Origin: Candidimonas sp. SYP-B2681
Lineage (GTDB): Bacteria; Pseudomonadota; Gammaproteobacteria; Burkholderiales; Burkholderiaceae_B
NCBI RefSeq assembly: GCF_003971065.1
Contig: NZ_RYDV01000009.1
Span: 1-64,000, forward strand
Reading direction: 5' to 3'
Length of the DNA: 64,000 nucleotides
The notes under the pieces were generated by a model. The model saw only the letters and a program-made list of their open reading frames with translations, was not told where the DNA came from and did not search any database. How positions within the stretch are numbered: position 1 is the stretch's first letter; each line of letters begins with the position of its first letter. The position numbers and the translations under genes were made by a program. This document shows, piece after piece, positions 30,979-41,706 of this stretch.

Positions 30979-31476
30979 ATGTACGATTTCTTGCTCCGTC
31001 AGCGCACACTATTGATGGCGGCCGCCACTATGGTGTTCATTGCGGGTTGTGTGGCGCCGGTCACGGCTCCGCCCAAACCGCCCGCAAAACCCGAGGTGAA
31101 ATGTCAGGCTGCTGCTGCGGGTGAAGCGCTCACAGGCAATTGGCTCAACGTGCGCAAGCAGAAGGGCGTGGCGGGAGAGCTCCGCACGCTGTTCACTTTG
31201 CATGCTGATGGCGCAATGTCTTATACGGAACAGTTGAAACGGGGCAAGAATCCATCGCAAGGCCTTGAAGAGACCGGTTGCTGGCAGCGCAAGCAACAAG
31301 CTCTGACTCTGCAAACGCTAGAATCCAATGGCGCGCCGGTCGATGTGAACGACCCCATTTACACCAACCGCTATACCATCGTTTCAGCCAGCGGCAACGT
31401 TATGACGCTGAAAGCTTCGGATGGCACAACGATCAGGGCCAAGCGGATGTCGCCTGGTTACCGCTTGCCGTTTTAG
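30979..31476 (+). CDS. putative lipoprotein of unknown function
   Basis: 165 residues. A signal sequence ends in the lipobox IAGC (Cys about 24), followed by a short Pro-rich spacer (PPKPPAKPE) and a compact domain with ALTGNWLNVRKQ, LFTLHADGAMSYTEQL and TGCWQRKQQALTL, which resembles lipocalin-like or META-like beta barrels but is not assignable with confidence. RBS AGGAAGG precedes the ATG. Converges on gltX with only four bases between. Confidence 0.75.
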   Translation: MYDFLLRQRTLLMAAATMVFIAGCVAPVTAPPKPPAKPEVKCQAAAAGEALTGNWLNVRKQKGVAGELRTLFTLHADGAMSYTEQLKRGKNPSQGLEETGCWQRKQQALTLQTLESNGAPVDVNDPIYTNRYTIVSASGNVMTLKASDGTTIRAKRMSPGYRLPF

Positions 31477-31480
31477 TGCT

Positions 31481-32890
31481 TTATACCGCTCCCAGCCGTT
31501 CCAGCACCAGATCGCGGCCCAAAATGGCCAGAACCGCGCCGATAGCGGGAGTCTGCTTTTGACCGGTCACAGCCAGGCGCAAGGGTACCCCCAGTTTGGG
31601 CATCTTTACGCCATGCTGGGCCAATATCGATTTGATCAGATCATCGAGCGAAGCGCTGGTCCAGTCTGACAGCGCTTCGGCCTGCTTTTTAAAATCGGAT
31701 AGCAATGCGACCGCGTGTTCATCGAGATGCTCGGCACGCAATTCGGTATTGGCAGGGATGTAAGGTCCGCAGAAGAGCATGGCTCCATCTGCAAGCTGGT
31801 TAAGCGTTTCGGCGCGATCCTTAAGCAGCGACATAACGGCCGTCAAATCGACTGCCTGTGGATTCCCACACCGTTGCACGATGCGTGGCGCTACGCGTTC
31901 GGCTAGATCCGCATCGTCGCTGTTCTTGATGTAATGGGCATTGACCCAGTTCAGCTTCTTGGGGTCCCATTGCGCCGCCGATTTGCTGAGATTCCTGGTA
32001 TCGAACCAGTCGACCAGTTGCTCTCTTGTAAAAATTTCGTCGTTGCCGTGGCTCCAGCCCAGCCGGGCCAAGTAATTCACCATGGCTTCGGGCAGGTAGC
32101 CTTCCTTGTCGTACTCCATGACGTTGACCGCGCCATGGCGCTTGGAGAGCTTCTCGCCATCAGGACCAAGAATCATGGGTACATGTCCGTATTCGGGCAA
32201 TGTGGCGCCTAGCGCGCGCAGAATATTGATTTGGCGAGGCGTGTTATTGACATGGTCATCGCCACGGATCACATGGGTGATCTTCATGTCCCAGTCGTCG
32301 ACCACCACACAGAAGTTGTAGGTGGGAGTGCCATCTGGTCGGGCAATGACCAGATCATCGAGTTCGGTATTGTCGAAGCTGATGGGGCCCTTTATCAGGT
32401 CGTTCCAGCCAGTGGCTCCGTCCAATGGATTCTTGAAGCGCACAACCGGCTTGCGGTCAGTCGGCACGGCGGGCAGGCTTTTACCCGGTTCCGGCCGCCA
32501 AGTACCATCGTAGCGCGGCTTCAATCCGGCCGCGCGCGCCTTCTCGCGCATGGCTTCGACTTCGGCTGGGCTGCTGTAGCAGTAGTAGGCTGTACCGTCG
32601 GCCAACATCTGTTGAACGACTTCCCGGTAACGGTCCATACGCTGCATCTGATAAAACGGCCCCTCATCGGGTTGCATGTTTAGCCAGGCCATGCTGTCTA
32701 AGATGGCCTGAACTGCTTCGGGCGTTGATCGTTCTACGTCGGTGTCTTCGATGCGCAGAACAAATATGCCCTTGTGGTGGCGCGCAAAAGCCCATGAAAA
32801 CAGGGCAGTGCGAGCGCCGCCCAAATGAAGGTAACCCGTAGGGGAGGGTGCGAAACGTGTGCGAACTGCAGAAGGAGTAGACGTGGTCAT
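31481..32890 (-). CDS. gltX: glutamyl-tRNA synthetase
   Basis: Charges tRNA-Glu. 469 residues, normal class I length. HIGH-type motif in [28 protein letters not shown], and the KMSKS-type loop KLSKRHGA. The C-terminal helical anticodon-binding domain is intact. Divergent from the acetyltransferase gene; the 108-bp gap holds the promoters. Confidence 0.96.
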   Translation of the reverse strand: MTTSTPSAVRTRFAPSPTGYLHLGGARTALFSWAFARHHKGIFVLRIEDTDVERSTPEAVQAILDSMAWLNMQPDEGPFYQMQRMDRYREVVQQMLADGTAYYCYSSPAEVEAMREKARAAGLKPRYDGTWRPEPGKSLPAVPTDRKPVVRFKNPLDGATGWNDLIKGPISFDNTELDDLVIARPDGTPTYNFCVVVDDWDMKITHVIRGDDHVNNTPRQINILRALGATLPEYGHVPMILGPDGEKLSKRHGAVNVMEYDKEGYLPEAMVNYLARLGWSHGNDEIFTREQLVDWFDTRNLSKSAAQWDPKKLNWVNAHYIKNSDDADLAERVAPRIVQRCGNPQAVDLTAVMSLLKDRAETLNQLADGAMLFCGPYIPANTELRAEHLDEHAVALLSDFKKQAEALSDWTSASLDDLIKSILAQHGVKMPKLGVPLRLAVTGQKQTPAIGAVLAILGRDLVLERLGAV

Positions 32891-32998
32891 TGAGAGTCGT
32901 TAGGCTTTGGCATGTGCCGGTTCAGCTAGCATGCACAGAATTGGAAGCAATGGTCTATTTTAGAGTACACAATAATTTTCGTTTGAAACGGATACAGT

Positions 32999-35470
32999 AT
33001 GCTGCGACACCGCCTTGCCGCATTGTTTGAACCGAACACGCTTTTAGTGTTGTCCGACCGTCCTCTGCCCATCGTTCAAAGCGTGCCTCGCTCGCTGCAA
33101 GATACATTAACGATCGTCGACGCAAGCGAGGGCGCGTCCATTCGCTTGCCTGAAACCCTTAATGGGGTGGCGTCAGGGTCTCGTATAGATCAGGCCCTGG
33201 TTTGCGTGGCACCCCGGCGCATGCATGAAGCGCTTGCTGCGCTTAAAAGCTGCCGTCCCAGAATTTTGACCATCTTGCCGCACAGCATACCGCCGGCCAA
33301 TCCAATCGAAGACATGTTCTTCTGCCGTACTTGGGGCGAGCTCAACGATTGCTTGATTCTCGGTCCGCGCTCATTTGGTGTGCAAAGGCCTCACCTGGGC
33401 ATCAACCTCACTCATGAATCACACGTAGGGCTGGGGGGGCGCGTCGCTTTGGTGGCACAGTCCAGATCCATAACGGCATCGGTGCTCGACTGGGCGGAAG
33501 ACGTCCGGCTGGGTTTCTCGGCGGTCGTATCGTTGGGGGACGAGGGCACGGTCGATGTCGCCGATGTGCTCGATTATTTAGCCATGGATCCGCGCACGGA
33601 CAGCATTGCGCTGTACCTGGAAGAAGCCTCATCTTCACGGCGGTTTACCAGTGCCTTGCGTGCTGCCGCGAGTGTCAAGCCGGTGATTGTCCTGAAGGTT
33701 GGCCAAAATGCCGATGCAGCTTCGGCCGAAGACGCGGTGTTTAACGCTTTATTGCGCCGCGCCGGAGCGGTTCGCATACGCTATTTTGTTCAACTGTTCT
33801 CGGCCATCAAAGTGCTGGTCTACACCAGGCGTCCCCGAGGGCGCAAGATTGCACTTTTTTCCAATGGCGACGGGGCAGCCAAGCTTGCCCTGGACGTCAT
33901 GGGAGACACTGCTGAAGTGTTTCGTGCCGATCTGGCTCTGCCTACCGTGAAGCTGCTGGAAGAGCTAATGGAACACGGCGCGGCCAATAACAACCCGGTT
34001 GTCACGTATGGGCCGCTTACGCCACAGAAGGTCCGTCAGATCGTTACTGTTCTGGTAGATGATCCCGGAGTTGATGGGGTGCTGGTACTGCTGGCGCCCG
34101 ATCCTCTTTCCGACCTGCAGAGCGTCGCACGACAACTGGCGGACATCTCGCCCGACTCGCGCAAACCTATCATTACGTGCTTCATGGGCGACGCGACGAT
34201 GCGACCTTTGCGCCACATTCTCGATAGCGTTGGAACGCCTGCATTTCGAACACCCGAGTCAGCGGCCAACGCTTTCGGAATTCTTGCCGCCTATCACTAC
34301 AACCAAACGCTGTCTCAGCAAACCCTGCCCCCCGAAGCGTTAAGCAAGCCGCCACGACTTGACGAAGCCAGGGCTTTAGTGCGTGCAGCCCAAAGCCAGC
34401 GTAGAACTTGCCTTACGTTAGAAGAGTGCCGTCAATTGCTGGATTGTTTTCATGTGCCGATGCATTTCGCTGACATCGAAGAAGGCCTTGCGCCAGGCGA
34501 GCACGACGACGGCATTCCGATGTTCATCAAGGTAAGCCGCGACGCTAAGTTCGGCCCGTACATTACGTTTGGGCGCGGGGGGCAAGATGCCACGTTTTCG
34601 GACCCCTACAATGCCTTGCAGCTGCCTCCGCTTAATAGTTACCTGGCGCGGCAGCTAGTGGTACGAAGTGCGGTGTGGCAGCGTGGGTTGTCACGCCAAG
34701 TGACGCCAGCCGCATTCGCAATACTTCAGGAGTCACTGGAACGAATCTCTGGCCTGGTCAGCGAAATGCCCTCCGTGGATTCTTTGCTGATCGATCCCGT
34801 GTTTGCCGATGACATGCGATTAGTCGCACATTCAGTCCGGATCGAACTCACCACTCAATCGATGCTGGTGCTTCCCGAAACGACCCGCTACGAGCACATG
34901 GCGATTCATCCATATCCACGACGCCTGGTGCAGACTAAAAAATTTAAGGATGGCAATCCCTGGATGTTGCGGCCTATACGTCCGGAAGATGCAGAGCCCT
35001 TACAAGAGTTCGTGCGAGGCCTCTCCGACGAGGCGCGCTACATGCGCTTTATTTCCATGATGCGAGAACTGACTCCCCGCATGCTGGCGCGCTACACGCG
35101 TATTGATTACGACCGCGAACTTGCATTGATTGCAACGGTGCAAGTGCCTAATCCTGAACATCGCGGGCACCCGCGCGAACAAATCATTGGATTTGCTCAT
35201 TACCTTCGTAACCCAGATGGGCGCGGCGCAGAATATGCGTTAGTCATTGGCGATGCATGGCAGCGCCGAGGTCTGGGTTCACAGTTGATGCGAGGCTTGA
35301 TTGAAGCCGCCCAGCTGCAAGGCTTGACCTATATCGATGGCGTCGTTCTAGCGGCTAATCGCCCCATGTTAAGTCTTATGGCGCATCTGGGTTTTCGGAA
35401 TGATCCCGATAACGAAGACCCCACCATGCGGCGTGTATGGCTGGATCTGGGTGAAGCCCATCAGGCGTAA
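32999..35470 (+). CDS. Pat-like protein lysine acetyltransferase (acyl-CoA synthetase/GNAT fusion)
   Basis: 823 residues. Domains in order: a CoA-binding/succinyl-CoA ligase-like N-terminal half (about 1-460, with VALVAQSRSITASVLDW and KIALFSNGDGAAKLALD), an ATP-grasp-like segment (about 480-640) and a C-terminal GNAT domain (about 660-823) with the acetyl-CoA loop QRRGLGSQLM. This is the layout of Pat/Pka enzymes that acetylate acetyl-CoA synthetase and other proteins. The usual ligase catalytic His is not evident, so the synthetase half is probably regulatory. Confidence 0.85.
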   Translation: MLRHRLAALFEPNTLLVLSDRPLPIVQSVPRSLQDTLTIVDASEGASIRLPETLNGVASGSRIDQALVCVAPRRMHEALAALKSCRPRILTILPHSIPPANPIEDMFFCRTWGELNDCLILGPRSFGVQRPHLGINLTHESHVGLGGRVALVAQSRSITASVLDWAEDVRLGFSAVVSLGDEGTVDVADVLDYLAMDPRTDSIALYLEEASSSRRFTSALRAAASVKPVIVLKVGQNADAASAEDAVFNALLRRAGAVRIRYFVQLFSAIKVLVYTRRPRGRKIALFSNGDGAAKLALDVMGDTAEVFRADLALPTVKLLEELMEHGAANNNPVVTYGPLTPQKVRQIVTVLVDDPGVDGVLVLLAPDPLSDLQSVARQLADISPDSRKPIITCFMGDATMRPLRHILDSVGTPAFRTPESAANAFGILAAYHYNQTLSQQTLPPEALSKPPRLDEARALVRAAQSQRRTCLTLEECRQLLDCFHVPMHFADIEEGLAPGEHDDGIPMFIKVSRDAKFGPYITFGRGGQDATFSDPYNALQLPPLNSYLARQLVVRSAVWQRGLSRQVTPAAFAILQESLERISGLVSEMPSVDSLLIDPVFADDMRLVAHSVRIELTTQSMLVLPETTRYEHMAIHPYPRRLVQTKKFKDGNPWMLRPIRPEDAEPLQEFVRGLSDEARYMRFISMMRELTPRMLARYTRIDYDRELALIATVQVPNPEHRGHPREQIIGFAHYLRNPDGRGAEYALVIGDAWQRRGLGSQLMRGLIEAAQLQGLTYIDGVVLAANRPMLSLMAHLGFRNDPDNEDPTMRRVWLDLGEAHQA

Positions 35471-35474
35471 AGCA

Positions 35475-36146
35475 TTACACCAGAACCTTACGCAGGAATG
35501 TTGAGATATCCTGGACCTCGTCAAAGCAAACAGAATGCTGCATTGGATACGTCTTCCAGCTTACGTCATAACCCAGCGCTATCAGTTTTTGCTGGCTTGC
35601 CTGAGCCCGTTCAAGGACTATTACAGGATCCATGGTTCCATGCGCCAGAAAGATCGGCGTTTGCTGGTTGGCGGGATGCAGTTCGGCATCGATCAGGCTA
35701 GCCAGCGGTAGGTAGCCGGATAAGCACATCATCCCGGCCAGTTTCTGCTTCAGGCGCAGGCCGGTTTGGAGTGTCATGGCGCAGCCCTGCGAAAATCCTG
35801 CCAGGACGATATTTTCGGTCGGAACCCCGCGCGCATTTTCGCGGGATATCAAGGCTTCGATGGCGGCCTGTGAATCGCGCAGCCCCGCGTCATCTTCGCG
35901 CAGAACCCCTTGCGGCATGAAAATATCGTACCAAGCACGCATCGACATGCCGTTATTGATAGTGACTGGCCTTACGGGAGCGTGGGGGAATACGAAACGA
36001 ATCGCGGGAGCGTCCTGCAGTTTAAGCTCGGGCACCAGAGGAGCAAAGTCGTTGCCATCGGCGCCCAGGCCGTGCAGCCATATCACGGCGTGACTCGGGT
36101 GAGGTCCGGTTTCGATCTCGATGGATTCAAGTAGGGTAGAGCTCAT
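35475..36146 (-). CDS. carboxylesterase/phospholipase (alpha/beta hydrolase 2 family)
   Basis: 223 residues, resembling EstB-type carboxylesterases and acyl-protein thioesterases. [14 protein letters not shown] forms the oxyanion hole, the nucleophile is in [12 protein letters not shown] (GFSQG), the acid in HGTMDPVIV and the His near the C-terminus in [12 protein letters not shown]. Overlaps darP/yjgA by four bases. Confidence 0.9.
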   Translation of the reverse strand: MSSTLLESIEIETGPHPSHAVIWLHGLGADGNDFAPLVPELKLQDAPAIRFVFPHAPVRPVTINNGMSMRAWYDIFMPQGVLREDDAGLRDSQAAIEALISRENARGVPTENIVLAGFSQGCAMTLQTGLRLKQKLAGMMCLSGYLPLASLIDAELHPANQQTPIFLAHGTMDPVIVLERAQASQQKLIALGYDVSWKTYPMQHSVCFDEVQDISTFLRKVLV

Positions 36147-36703
36147 TTTTCTTCCGTGGAATCGTTAAGCGCCTTGATGGCCTGAAAAAGTGCGCGGTAA
36201 TGTTTGCGTTGGGGATCCTGCCCGGCATGCAGCGCAGCGTTGTTCTGTGCTTCCTTGCGGCTGGCCCGTATCAAGGTACGAAGTTGCTGAATATCGGCGC
36301 CAGGATATTCTTTCAGCAGGCCTGTCAGTGCGTCATCGTCTCGGAGCAGCAAGTCGCGTAGTGCTTCGAGTCGGTGCATGGCAAGGGTTTGCTCGCGTGA
36401 ACCGTTCTCCCATATGTCCAGCTGCGTGCGTATCGGGTCAGGATCCACATTGCGCATAAGTTTGCCGACATAGTGGATTTGCCGGCGCAAACCTTCACGG
36501 CTGGTGGTCTTTTGCGCCTGCCGAATGGCTTCGTAAAGCATCTCGGGCAGTGGCAATTGTTTGAGCCTGTCGTTAGACAACTCGACAAGTTGTTTGCCCA
36601 GATCCTGCAGCACAAGCATGTCGCGCTTGATTTGCGACTTGCTGGGCCTATCGTAGCCATCGTCTTCAAATTCGTTTGAGTCGTTTTCTGGGGTATTTGG
36701 CAT
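36143..36703 (-). CDS. darP: ribosome-associated protein DarP (YjgA, DUF615)
   Basis: Assists late 50S subunit assembly. 186 residues, highly charged helical protein: [20 protein letters not shown] and [12 protein letters not shown] are the family signatures. Divergent from pmbA, as yjgA-pmbA pairs are in many proteobacteria. Confidence 0.92.
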   Translation of the reverse strand: MPNTPENDSNEFEDDGYDRPSKSQIKRDMLVLQDLGKQLVELSNDRLKQLPLPEMLYEAIRQAQKTTSREGLRRQIHYVGKLMRNVDPDPIRTQLDIWENGSREQTLAMHRLEALRDLLLRDDDALTGLLKEYPGADIQQLRTLIRASRKEAQNNAALHAGQDPQRKHYRALFQAIKALNDSTEEK

Positions 36704-36763
36704 GGAAGTCGAAAAAGTATTCTTTAATTAGCTATGATAACCGTCTAACCTGAAAGAGCAGCA

Positions 36764-38131
36764 ATGACTGAGCAATCCATATCATATTTACCTATCTCTG
36801 AAAACCAAAGCCGCTTCCGCGAACTGGTGAACGATGCACTGAATCATGCCAAGGCGCTAGGAGCATCGGACGCTGCTGCCGAGATTTCCGAAAGTCGCGG
36901 CCTGTCGGTGTCGGTCCGCAACAAAGATATCGAAACCGTCGAGCAAACCCGCGATCGGTCGCTGGACCTTACTGTATTCGCCGGCACACGTCGAGGCTCG
37001 GCATCTACTTCCGACTTCTCCGCACAAGCGCTACGTGAGACAGTGGAGGCCGCCTGGCATATTGCACGTTATACCGCTGCCGATCCCGCCGCCGGACTGC
37101 CCGAGGCCGACCAGTTGGCCCACGATTATCCAGACCTGAAATTGCATCATCCATGGGATATTTCCGCCGAAGACGCCGCCGCGTTGGCGATCAAGGCTGA
37201 AACGGCGGCGCGCGATATCAGCCCACTGATCACCAATACGGACGGCGCCTCTGTTGATACGTATGAAGGTCATTTTGTACTTGGAAATAGCCGCGGGTTC
37301 ATGGGCGGGTATCCCTACTCTCGGCACAGCATATCCGTAGCGCCCATCGCCGGCCGTGGTGTCAATATGCAGCGCGATTACTGGTACACATCGGCTCGCG
37401 ATGCGTCTGATATGTCGGATCCTGCTGCTGTGGGGCGTTACGCCGCTGAGCGTACCCTGTCGCGCATGTCGGCACGCCGCATCAAGACGGGGCGTTTCCC
37501 CGTTCTGTTCGAAGCTCCACTGGCTGTGGGTCTTTTGGGTGCGCTGGTGCAAGCCACCAGTGGTGGCGCCCTGTATCGGAAGGCCAGCTTCCTGGTTGAT
37601 TCGCTTGGCAAGCAGATTATGTCGGATCATATTGATATCTCGGAAAATCCGCATATCTCCGGTGCCATGGGCAGTTCGCCGTTCGATAACGAAGGCGTCC
37701 GCACCCAGGCGCGCGAACTGGTCGCGGCCGGGGTGCTTAATGGGTATTTCCTATCTACCTATACGGCTCGCAAATTAGGTATGCAAACGACCGGGAATGC
37801 TGGCGGTTCGCATAATTTGCATCTTGGCTCTCGCCTTACGCGCGCTCAAGACGACTTTCCAGGCATGCTGAAAAAAATGGGCACGGGCTTTCTGGTAACG
37901 GAATTAATAGGTCAGGGCGTCAACTATGTCAGCGGCGATTACTCGCGTGGCGCGTTTGGATACTGGGTCGAGAACGGGGAAATTCGACATGCCGTCCAAG
38001 AGGTCACCATCGCCGGCAACCTGGCCGACATGTTCCGGCAGATCGTCGCAGTCGGCTCTGACGTCATCACCCGGGGCTCAAAGTCCAGCGGTTCGATTTT
38101 GATAGAACAAATGTCGATCGCGGGCCAGTAA
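36764..38131 (+). CDS. pmbA: metalloprotease PmbA/TldE
   Basis: 455 residues, U62 peptidase family; partner of TldD, needed for maturation of peptide antibiotics such as microcin B17 and for CcdA turnover. As usual for the TldE half, the zinc HExxxH motif of TldD is not evident. Family blocks seen are NKDIETVEQTRDRSLDLTVF, GAMGSSPFDNEGV and VNYVSGDYSRGAFGYWVENG. The tldD partner is not in the window. Confidence 0.93.
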   Translation: MTEQSISYLPISENQSRFRELVNDALNHAKALGASDAAAEISESRGLSVSVRNKDIETVEQTRDRSLDLTVFAGTRRGSASTSDFSAQALRETVEAAWHIARYTAADPAAGLPEADQLAHDYPDLKLHHPWDISAEDAAALAIKAETAARDISPLITNTDGASVDTYEGHFVLGNSRGFMGGYPYSRHSISVAPIAGRGVNMQRDYWYTSARDASDMSDPAAVGRYAAERTLSRMSARRIKTGRFPVLFEAPLAVGLLGALVQATSGGALYRKASFLVDSLGKQIMSDHIDISENPHISGAMGSSPFDNEGVRTQARELVAAGVLNGYFLSTYTARKLGMQTTGNAGGSHNLHLGSRLTRAQDDFPGMLKKMGTGFLVTELIGQGVNYVSGDYSRGAFGYWVENGEIRHAVQEVTIAGNLADMFRQIVAVGSDVITRGSKSSGSILIEQMSIAGQ

Positions 38132-38270
38132 AGCATTCGTTGTTACGCCAATAAATAAAGCACGCGGGTCTAAGGGATTTACCCGCGTTACAAGACTTGC
38201 TACACAGTGTAATATCGACGATAGCAATTTTATTGCAATAAAAATTCGAATGCCCAAAGGAGAACTCGTA

Positions 38271-39371
38271 ATGCAGCGTCGTTCATTTTTAAAGAAAGCA
38301 GGCTTGGGCGCCATGGCGGGTTCAGCCGTCGTAGCCGCCCCCGTATTTGCACAAAGCAATCCCAAGATCAGCTGGAAAATGACTTCCACTTTTGGTCCTT
38401 CGACACCACCGCTTTATAGTACGGCGCAGACTTTCTGCAAAATGGTCGAAGAGGCTTCCGACGGCAATTTCTCGATACGCCTCTATCCTGCGGGCGAAAT
38501 TGTGCCAGGCTTCGGCGTCATGGATGCAGTCAGTAACCGCACGGTCGAATGCGGCCAGACGGCTTCGTACTATTACTACGGTAAAGACCCGTCCTTCTGT
38601 TTCGATACCGCGGTTCCTTTCGGCTTGAACGCGCGCCAGATGTATTCCTGGATGTACGAAGGCGATGGCATGAAGCTTATGCGCGAACTTTTCGCGCCAC
38701 GTCACATCATTAATTTTCCATTGGGCAATACCGGCACACAAATGGGTGGCTGGTATCGCAAAGAAATCAAGTCCATCGCCGACCTGCAAGGTCTTAAAAT
38801 GCGTACGGCCGGCTTTGCGGGCGAAGTGCTGTCGCGCATGGGTGTCGTGCCTCAGCAAATCCCACCTGGCGATATTTATCCATCGCTTGAAAAGGGCACC
38901 CTCGATGCCGTTGAGTTCGTGGGTCCTGTCGACGACGAGAAACTAGGTTTCCAGAAGGTCGCCAAGTATTACTACTATCCTGGCTGGTGGGAAGGCTCCG
39001 CTCAGGTTTCCCTGTACGTCAACGATGCAGCCTTCAACGGGCTTCCCAAGCACTACCAGACGCTCATTGATATTGCTTCGCGTGCTGCTGGCGGCAAATT
39101 GCTGGGCGACTACGATGCCAATAATCCGGCCGCGTTGCGCCGCCTTATCGGCGCCGGTGCCATTCTTAAGGCCTTCCCGCGCGACGTAATGGACGCCTCG
39201 TTCAAGGCCTCGAACGAAGTCTATAAAGAATTTTGCGACAAAAACGCCATGTTCAAGAAAATCTACGATAATTACATGGGCTTCCGCGACGGTATCGTGC
39301 CATGGTTCCGAGTGGCCGAAGGTTCCTATGACAATTATCTGGGTATTGCACTGGCAGGCCAGAAGAAATAA
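38271..39371 (+). CDS. TRAP transporter substrate-binding protein (DctP family)
   Basis: 366 residues. The N-terminus MQRRSFLKKAGLG with a hydrophobic run to VFAQS is a Tat leader, so it is periplasmic. The mature domain has VEEASDGNFSIRLYPAGEI, GLKMRTAGFAGEVLSRMG and SLEKGTLDAVEFVGPVDD, typical of the DctP type that binds oxo- and carboxylic acids. RBS AAAGGAGA precedes ATG 38271. No DctQ or DctM membrane partners are adjacent, so it must work with a transporter elsewhere. A strong terminator follows. Confidence 0.9.
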   Translation: MQRRSFLKKAGLGAMAGSAVVAAPVFAQSNPKISWKMTSTFGPSTPPLYSTAQTFCKMVEEASDGNFSIRLYPAGEIVPGFGVMDAVSNRTVECGQTASYYYYGKDPSFCFDTAVPFGLNARQMYSWMYEGDGMKLMRELFAPRHIINFPLGNTGTQMGGWYRKEIKSIADLQGLKMRTAGFAGEVLSRMGVVPQQIPPGDIYPSLEKGTLDAVEFVGPVDDEKLGFQKVAKYYYYPGWWEGSAQVSLYVNDAAFNGLPKHYQTLIDIASRAAGGKLLGDYDANNPAALRRLIGAGAILKAFPRDVMDASFKASNEVYKEFCDKNAMFKKIYDNYMGFRDGIVPWFRVAEGSYDNYLGIALAGQKK

Positions 39372-39392
39372 GCTCATTGCTGCTTGAACCAC

Positions 39393-39419
39393 AAAAAAGC
39401 CACCATCGGTGGCTTTTTT
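39393..39419 (+). terminator. rho-independent terminator of the TRAP binding-protein gene
   Basis: AAAAAAGCCACC, loop ATC, GGTGGCTTTTTT: a perfect 12-bp stem that starts 21 bases past the stop and ends in a T run. Confidence 0.92.
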
Positions 39420-39464
39420 GTTGGTCGGCGGCAGCATGCAGCAGATGCCAAAGGACTCAAGGTT

Positions 39465-39491
39465 TTGAAAAATCACAAGATATGCTAAGAT
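39465..39491 (+). promoter_or_regulatory. candidate rplM-rpsI promoter
   Basis: An extended -10 (TG at 39483, then TAAGAT at 39486-39491) lies about 115 bases ahead of rplM, with TTGAAA at 39465 as a short-spaced (15 bp) -35. The assignment is by pattern only. Confidence 0.35.
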
Positions 39492-39606
39492 TGTGGGCTT
39501 TTCTGGCTGATTTGCACGGGCGAAGTACAACGCTTAGGCATTGTTGTCACCAGAAATTTGCCTTACGGATGTTCCGTCGGGCTTATTTTGATATTTAGGA
39601 ACCATC

Positions 39607-40035
39607 ATGAAGACCTTTGTGGCCAAGCCGCATGAAGTCCAACGTGACTGGTACGTGATTGACGCCAAGGGCAAAGTCCTCGGTCGTGTGGCCAGCGAAG
39701 TCGCACGTCGTTTGCGCGGCAAGCACAAGCCAGAATTCACGCCCCACGTTGACACCGGCGATTACATCGTCATCATCAATGCATCGGAAATTGTTGTCAC
39801 TGGCAACAAGGCACAAGACAAAAAATACTATCGTCACTCGGGATACCCTGGTGGCATAACTGAAACCACCTTCGAGAAAATGCAACAGCGTTTTCCTGGT
39901 CGTGCGATCCAGAAAGCCGTTAAAGGCATGCTGCCCAAAGGGCCGCTGGGTTATGCAATGGCCAAGAAGCTCAAGGTTTATGCCGGCGCCGAGCATCCCC
40001 ACTCTGCTCAGCAGCCCAAACCGCTGGAATTCTAA
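39607..40035 (+). CDS. rplM: 50S ribosomal protein L13
   Basis: 142 residues, the usual L13 length. [32 protein letters not shown] and the C-terminal [16 protein letters not shown] are diagnostic. Nine bases separate it from rpsI; the two form the standard L13-S9 operon. Confidence 0.98.
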   Translation: MKTFVAKPHEVQRDWYVIDAKGKVLGRVASEVARRLRGKHKPEFTPHVDTGDYIVIINASEIVVTGNKAQDKKYYRHSGYPGGITETTFEKMQQRFPGRAIQKAVKGMLPKGPLGYAMAKKLKVYAGAEHPHSAQQPKPLEF

Positions 40036-40044
40036 GGATAGGTC

Positions 40045-40437
40045 ATGATCGGTAATTGGAATTATGGAACAGGCCGCCGCAAAACGTCGGTGGCTCGCGT
40101 GTTCTTGAAGAAAGGATCGGGCAAGATCGTTGTCAATGGCAAGCCTGTTGACGAATACTTCGCTCGTGAAACGGGCCGCATGGTTGTACGTCAGCCTCTG
40201 GCGCTTACAAACCATCTGGAATCGTTTGATTTTCACGTCAACGTCCATGGTGGCGGCGAAAGCGGTCAGGCAGGTGCAATTCGCCATGGTATTACTCGTG
40301 CGCTAATCGACTACGACGAAACACTTAAGTCGCCGTTGAAGCATGCCGGTTTTGTCACACGCGATGCTCGTGAAGTCGAACGTAAAAAGGTCGGTTTCCA
40401 CAAAGCTCGTCGTCGGAAGCAGTTCAGCAAACGCTAA
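40045..40437 (+). CDS. rpsI: 30S ribosomal protein S9
   Basis: 130 residues. [20 protein letters not shown] at the N-terminus and the basic tail [11 protein letters not shown], which reaches the ribosomal P site, identify it. Ends the rplM-rpsI operon and is followed by a strong palindromic terminator. Confidence 0.98.
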   Translation: MIGNWNYGTGRRKTSVARVFLKKGSGKIVVNGKPVDEYFARETGRMVVRQPLALTNHLESFDFHVNVHGGGESGQAGAIRHGITRALIDYDETLKSPLKHAGFVTRDAREVERKKVGFHKARRRKQFSKR

Positions 40438-40464
40438 TTCTGCACAGGGCTTCGGCCTTGCGAC

Positions 40465-40496
40465 AACAAAACCCCGGCCATGGCCGGGGTTTTGTT
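40465..40496. terminator. rho-independent terminator after rpsI
   Basis: AACAAAACCCCGGCCA and its exact reverse complement form a 32-bp perfect palindrome, GC-rich at the centre and ending in TTTTGTTTTT. Confidence 0.92.
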
Positions 40497-40587
40497 TTTA
40501 TAAGGCTGGATTGTCCAGGTAAATTGCCTGCAAGCGTCAAGCTTGCTGCATAATCTTATTGTTAATGACATGTTCTCGGGAATGACT

Positions 40588-41652
40588 ATGACTTCGGCAG
40601 GTGCAACACGGATCAAGGTAGGTATTGTGGGCGGTACAGGCTACACGGGCGTCGAGCTCTTGCGTTTGTTATCGCAGCATCCTAATGCAGAACTTACGGC
40701 GATTACGTCCCGCAAGGAAGACGGCATGCCTGTGGCGGACATGTACCCCAATCTGCGTGGCCGTGTCGATTTGCAATTTCAAACACCCGAGAAAGCGGCG
40801 CTCGACGAATGCGATGTGGTCTTTTTCGCCACCCCTCATGGGGTCGCCATGAGCCAGGCCGAATCGCTGCTAAAGAACAATGTGCGCATCATTGATCTGG
40901 CGGCCGACTTCCGTTTGCAAGACACCGGCATATTCGAACACTGGTACAAAATACCGCATTCCTGCCCAGCGATCCTCAAGCAATCGGTCTACGGTCTGGT
41001 CGAGCTCAATCGGGAAAAAATTGCGGGTGCCAAAGTCATCGGTAATCCCGGTTGCTATCCCACCACCGTGTTGCTGGGGTTGGCTCCGCTACTTGAAGGC
41101 GGAAGCAAGCTGATCGATACGTCAAATATAATTGCTGACTGCAAATCAGGCGTATCAGGCGCAGGCCGCAAGGCTGAGGTCGGTTCATTATTTTCAGAAG
41201 CGAGCGATAACTTCAGGGCGTATGGTGTCGCCGGGCATCGGCATCACCCGGAAATTTCCGAGCAGCTTGAAACGATCGCTGGCGGGCCTGTCGGCCTTAT
41301 TTTTGTCCCGCACCTGGTGCCTATGGTGCGCGGTATGTTCTCGACCTTGTATGCTCGCATTTTGCCTGACGCCCTTGATACCGACTTTCAGGCTTTGTTC
41401 GAGCAACGTTACGCCAACGAGCCGTTTATCGACGTCATGCCCGCGGGTAGCTTGCCCGAGACCCGGTCGGTACGCGCATCCAACCATTTACGGATCGCCA
41501 TCCACCGCCCTGATGGGGGCAATCAGCTGGTTATTCTGGTAGCGCAAGATAACCTCGTCAAGGGCGCTTCGGGCCAAGCCGTGCAAAACATGAATCTGAT
41601 GTTTGGTTTTCCGGAGTCGGCAGGTCTCGAGCAGATCGCTATCTTGCCGTAA
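40588..41652 (+). CDS. argC: N-acetyl-gamma-glutamyl-phosphate reductase
   Basis: Third step of arginine synthesis. About 354 residues. NADP loop [18 protein letters not shown], catalytic Cys in [13 protein letters not shown] and the His region AGHRHHPEI are intact. Several in-frame ATGs exist (40543, 40570, 40582, 40588); 40588 has CGGGA at suitable spacing and gives the usual length, but 40582 is nearly as good. Confidence 0.94.
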   Translation: MTSAGATRIKVGIVGGTGYTGVELLRLLSQHPNAELTAITSRKEDGMPVADMYPNLRGRVDLQFQTPEKAALDECDVVFFATPHGVAMSQAESLLKNNVRIIDLAADFRLQDTGIFEHWYKIPHSCPAILKQSVYGLVELNREKIAGAKVIGNPGCYPTTVLLGLAPLLEGGSKLIDTSNIIADCKSGVSGAGRKAEVGSLFSEASDNFRAYGVAGHRHHPEISEQLETIAGGPVGLIFVPHLVPMVRGMFSTLYARILPDALDTDFQALFEQRYANEPFIDVMPAGSLPETRSVRASNHLRIAIHRPDGGNQLVILVAQDNLVKGASGQAVQNMNLMFGFPESAGLEQIAILP

Positions 41653-41706
41653 CAGTGGGCCGTCAGCATTGCGGAACTGTTCGCTTCAAAACTTGTCTGT
41701 TTAACG

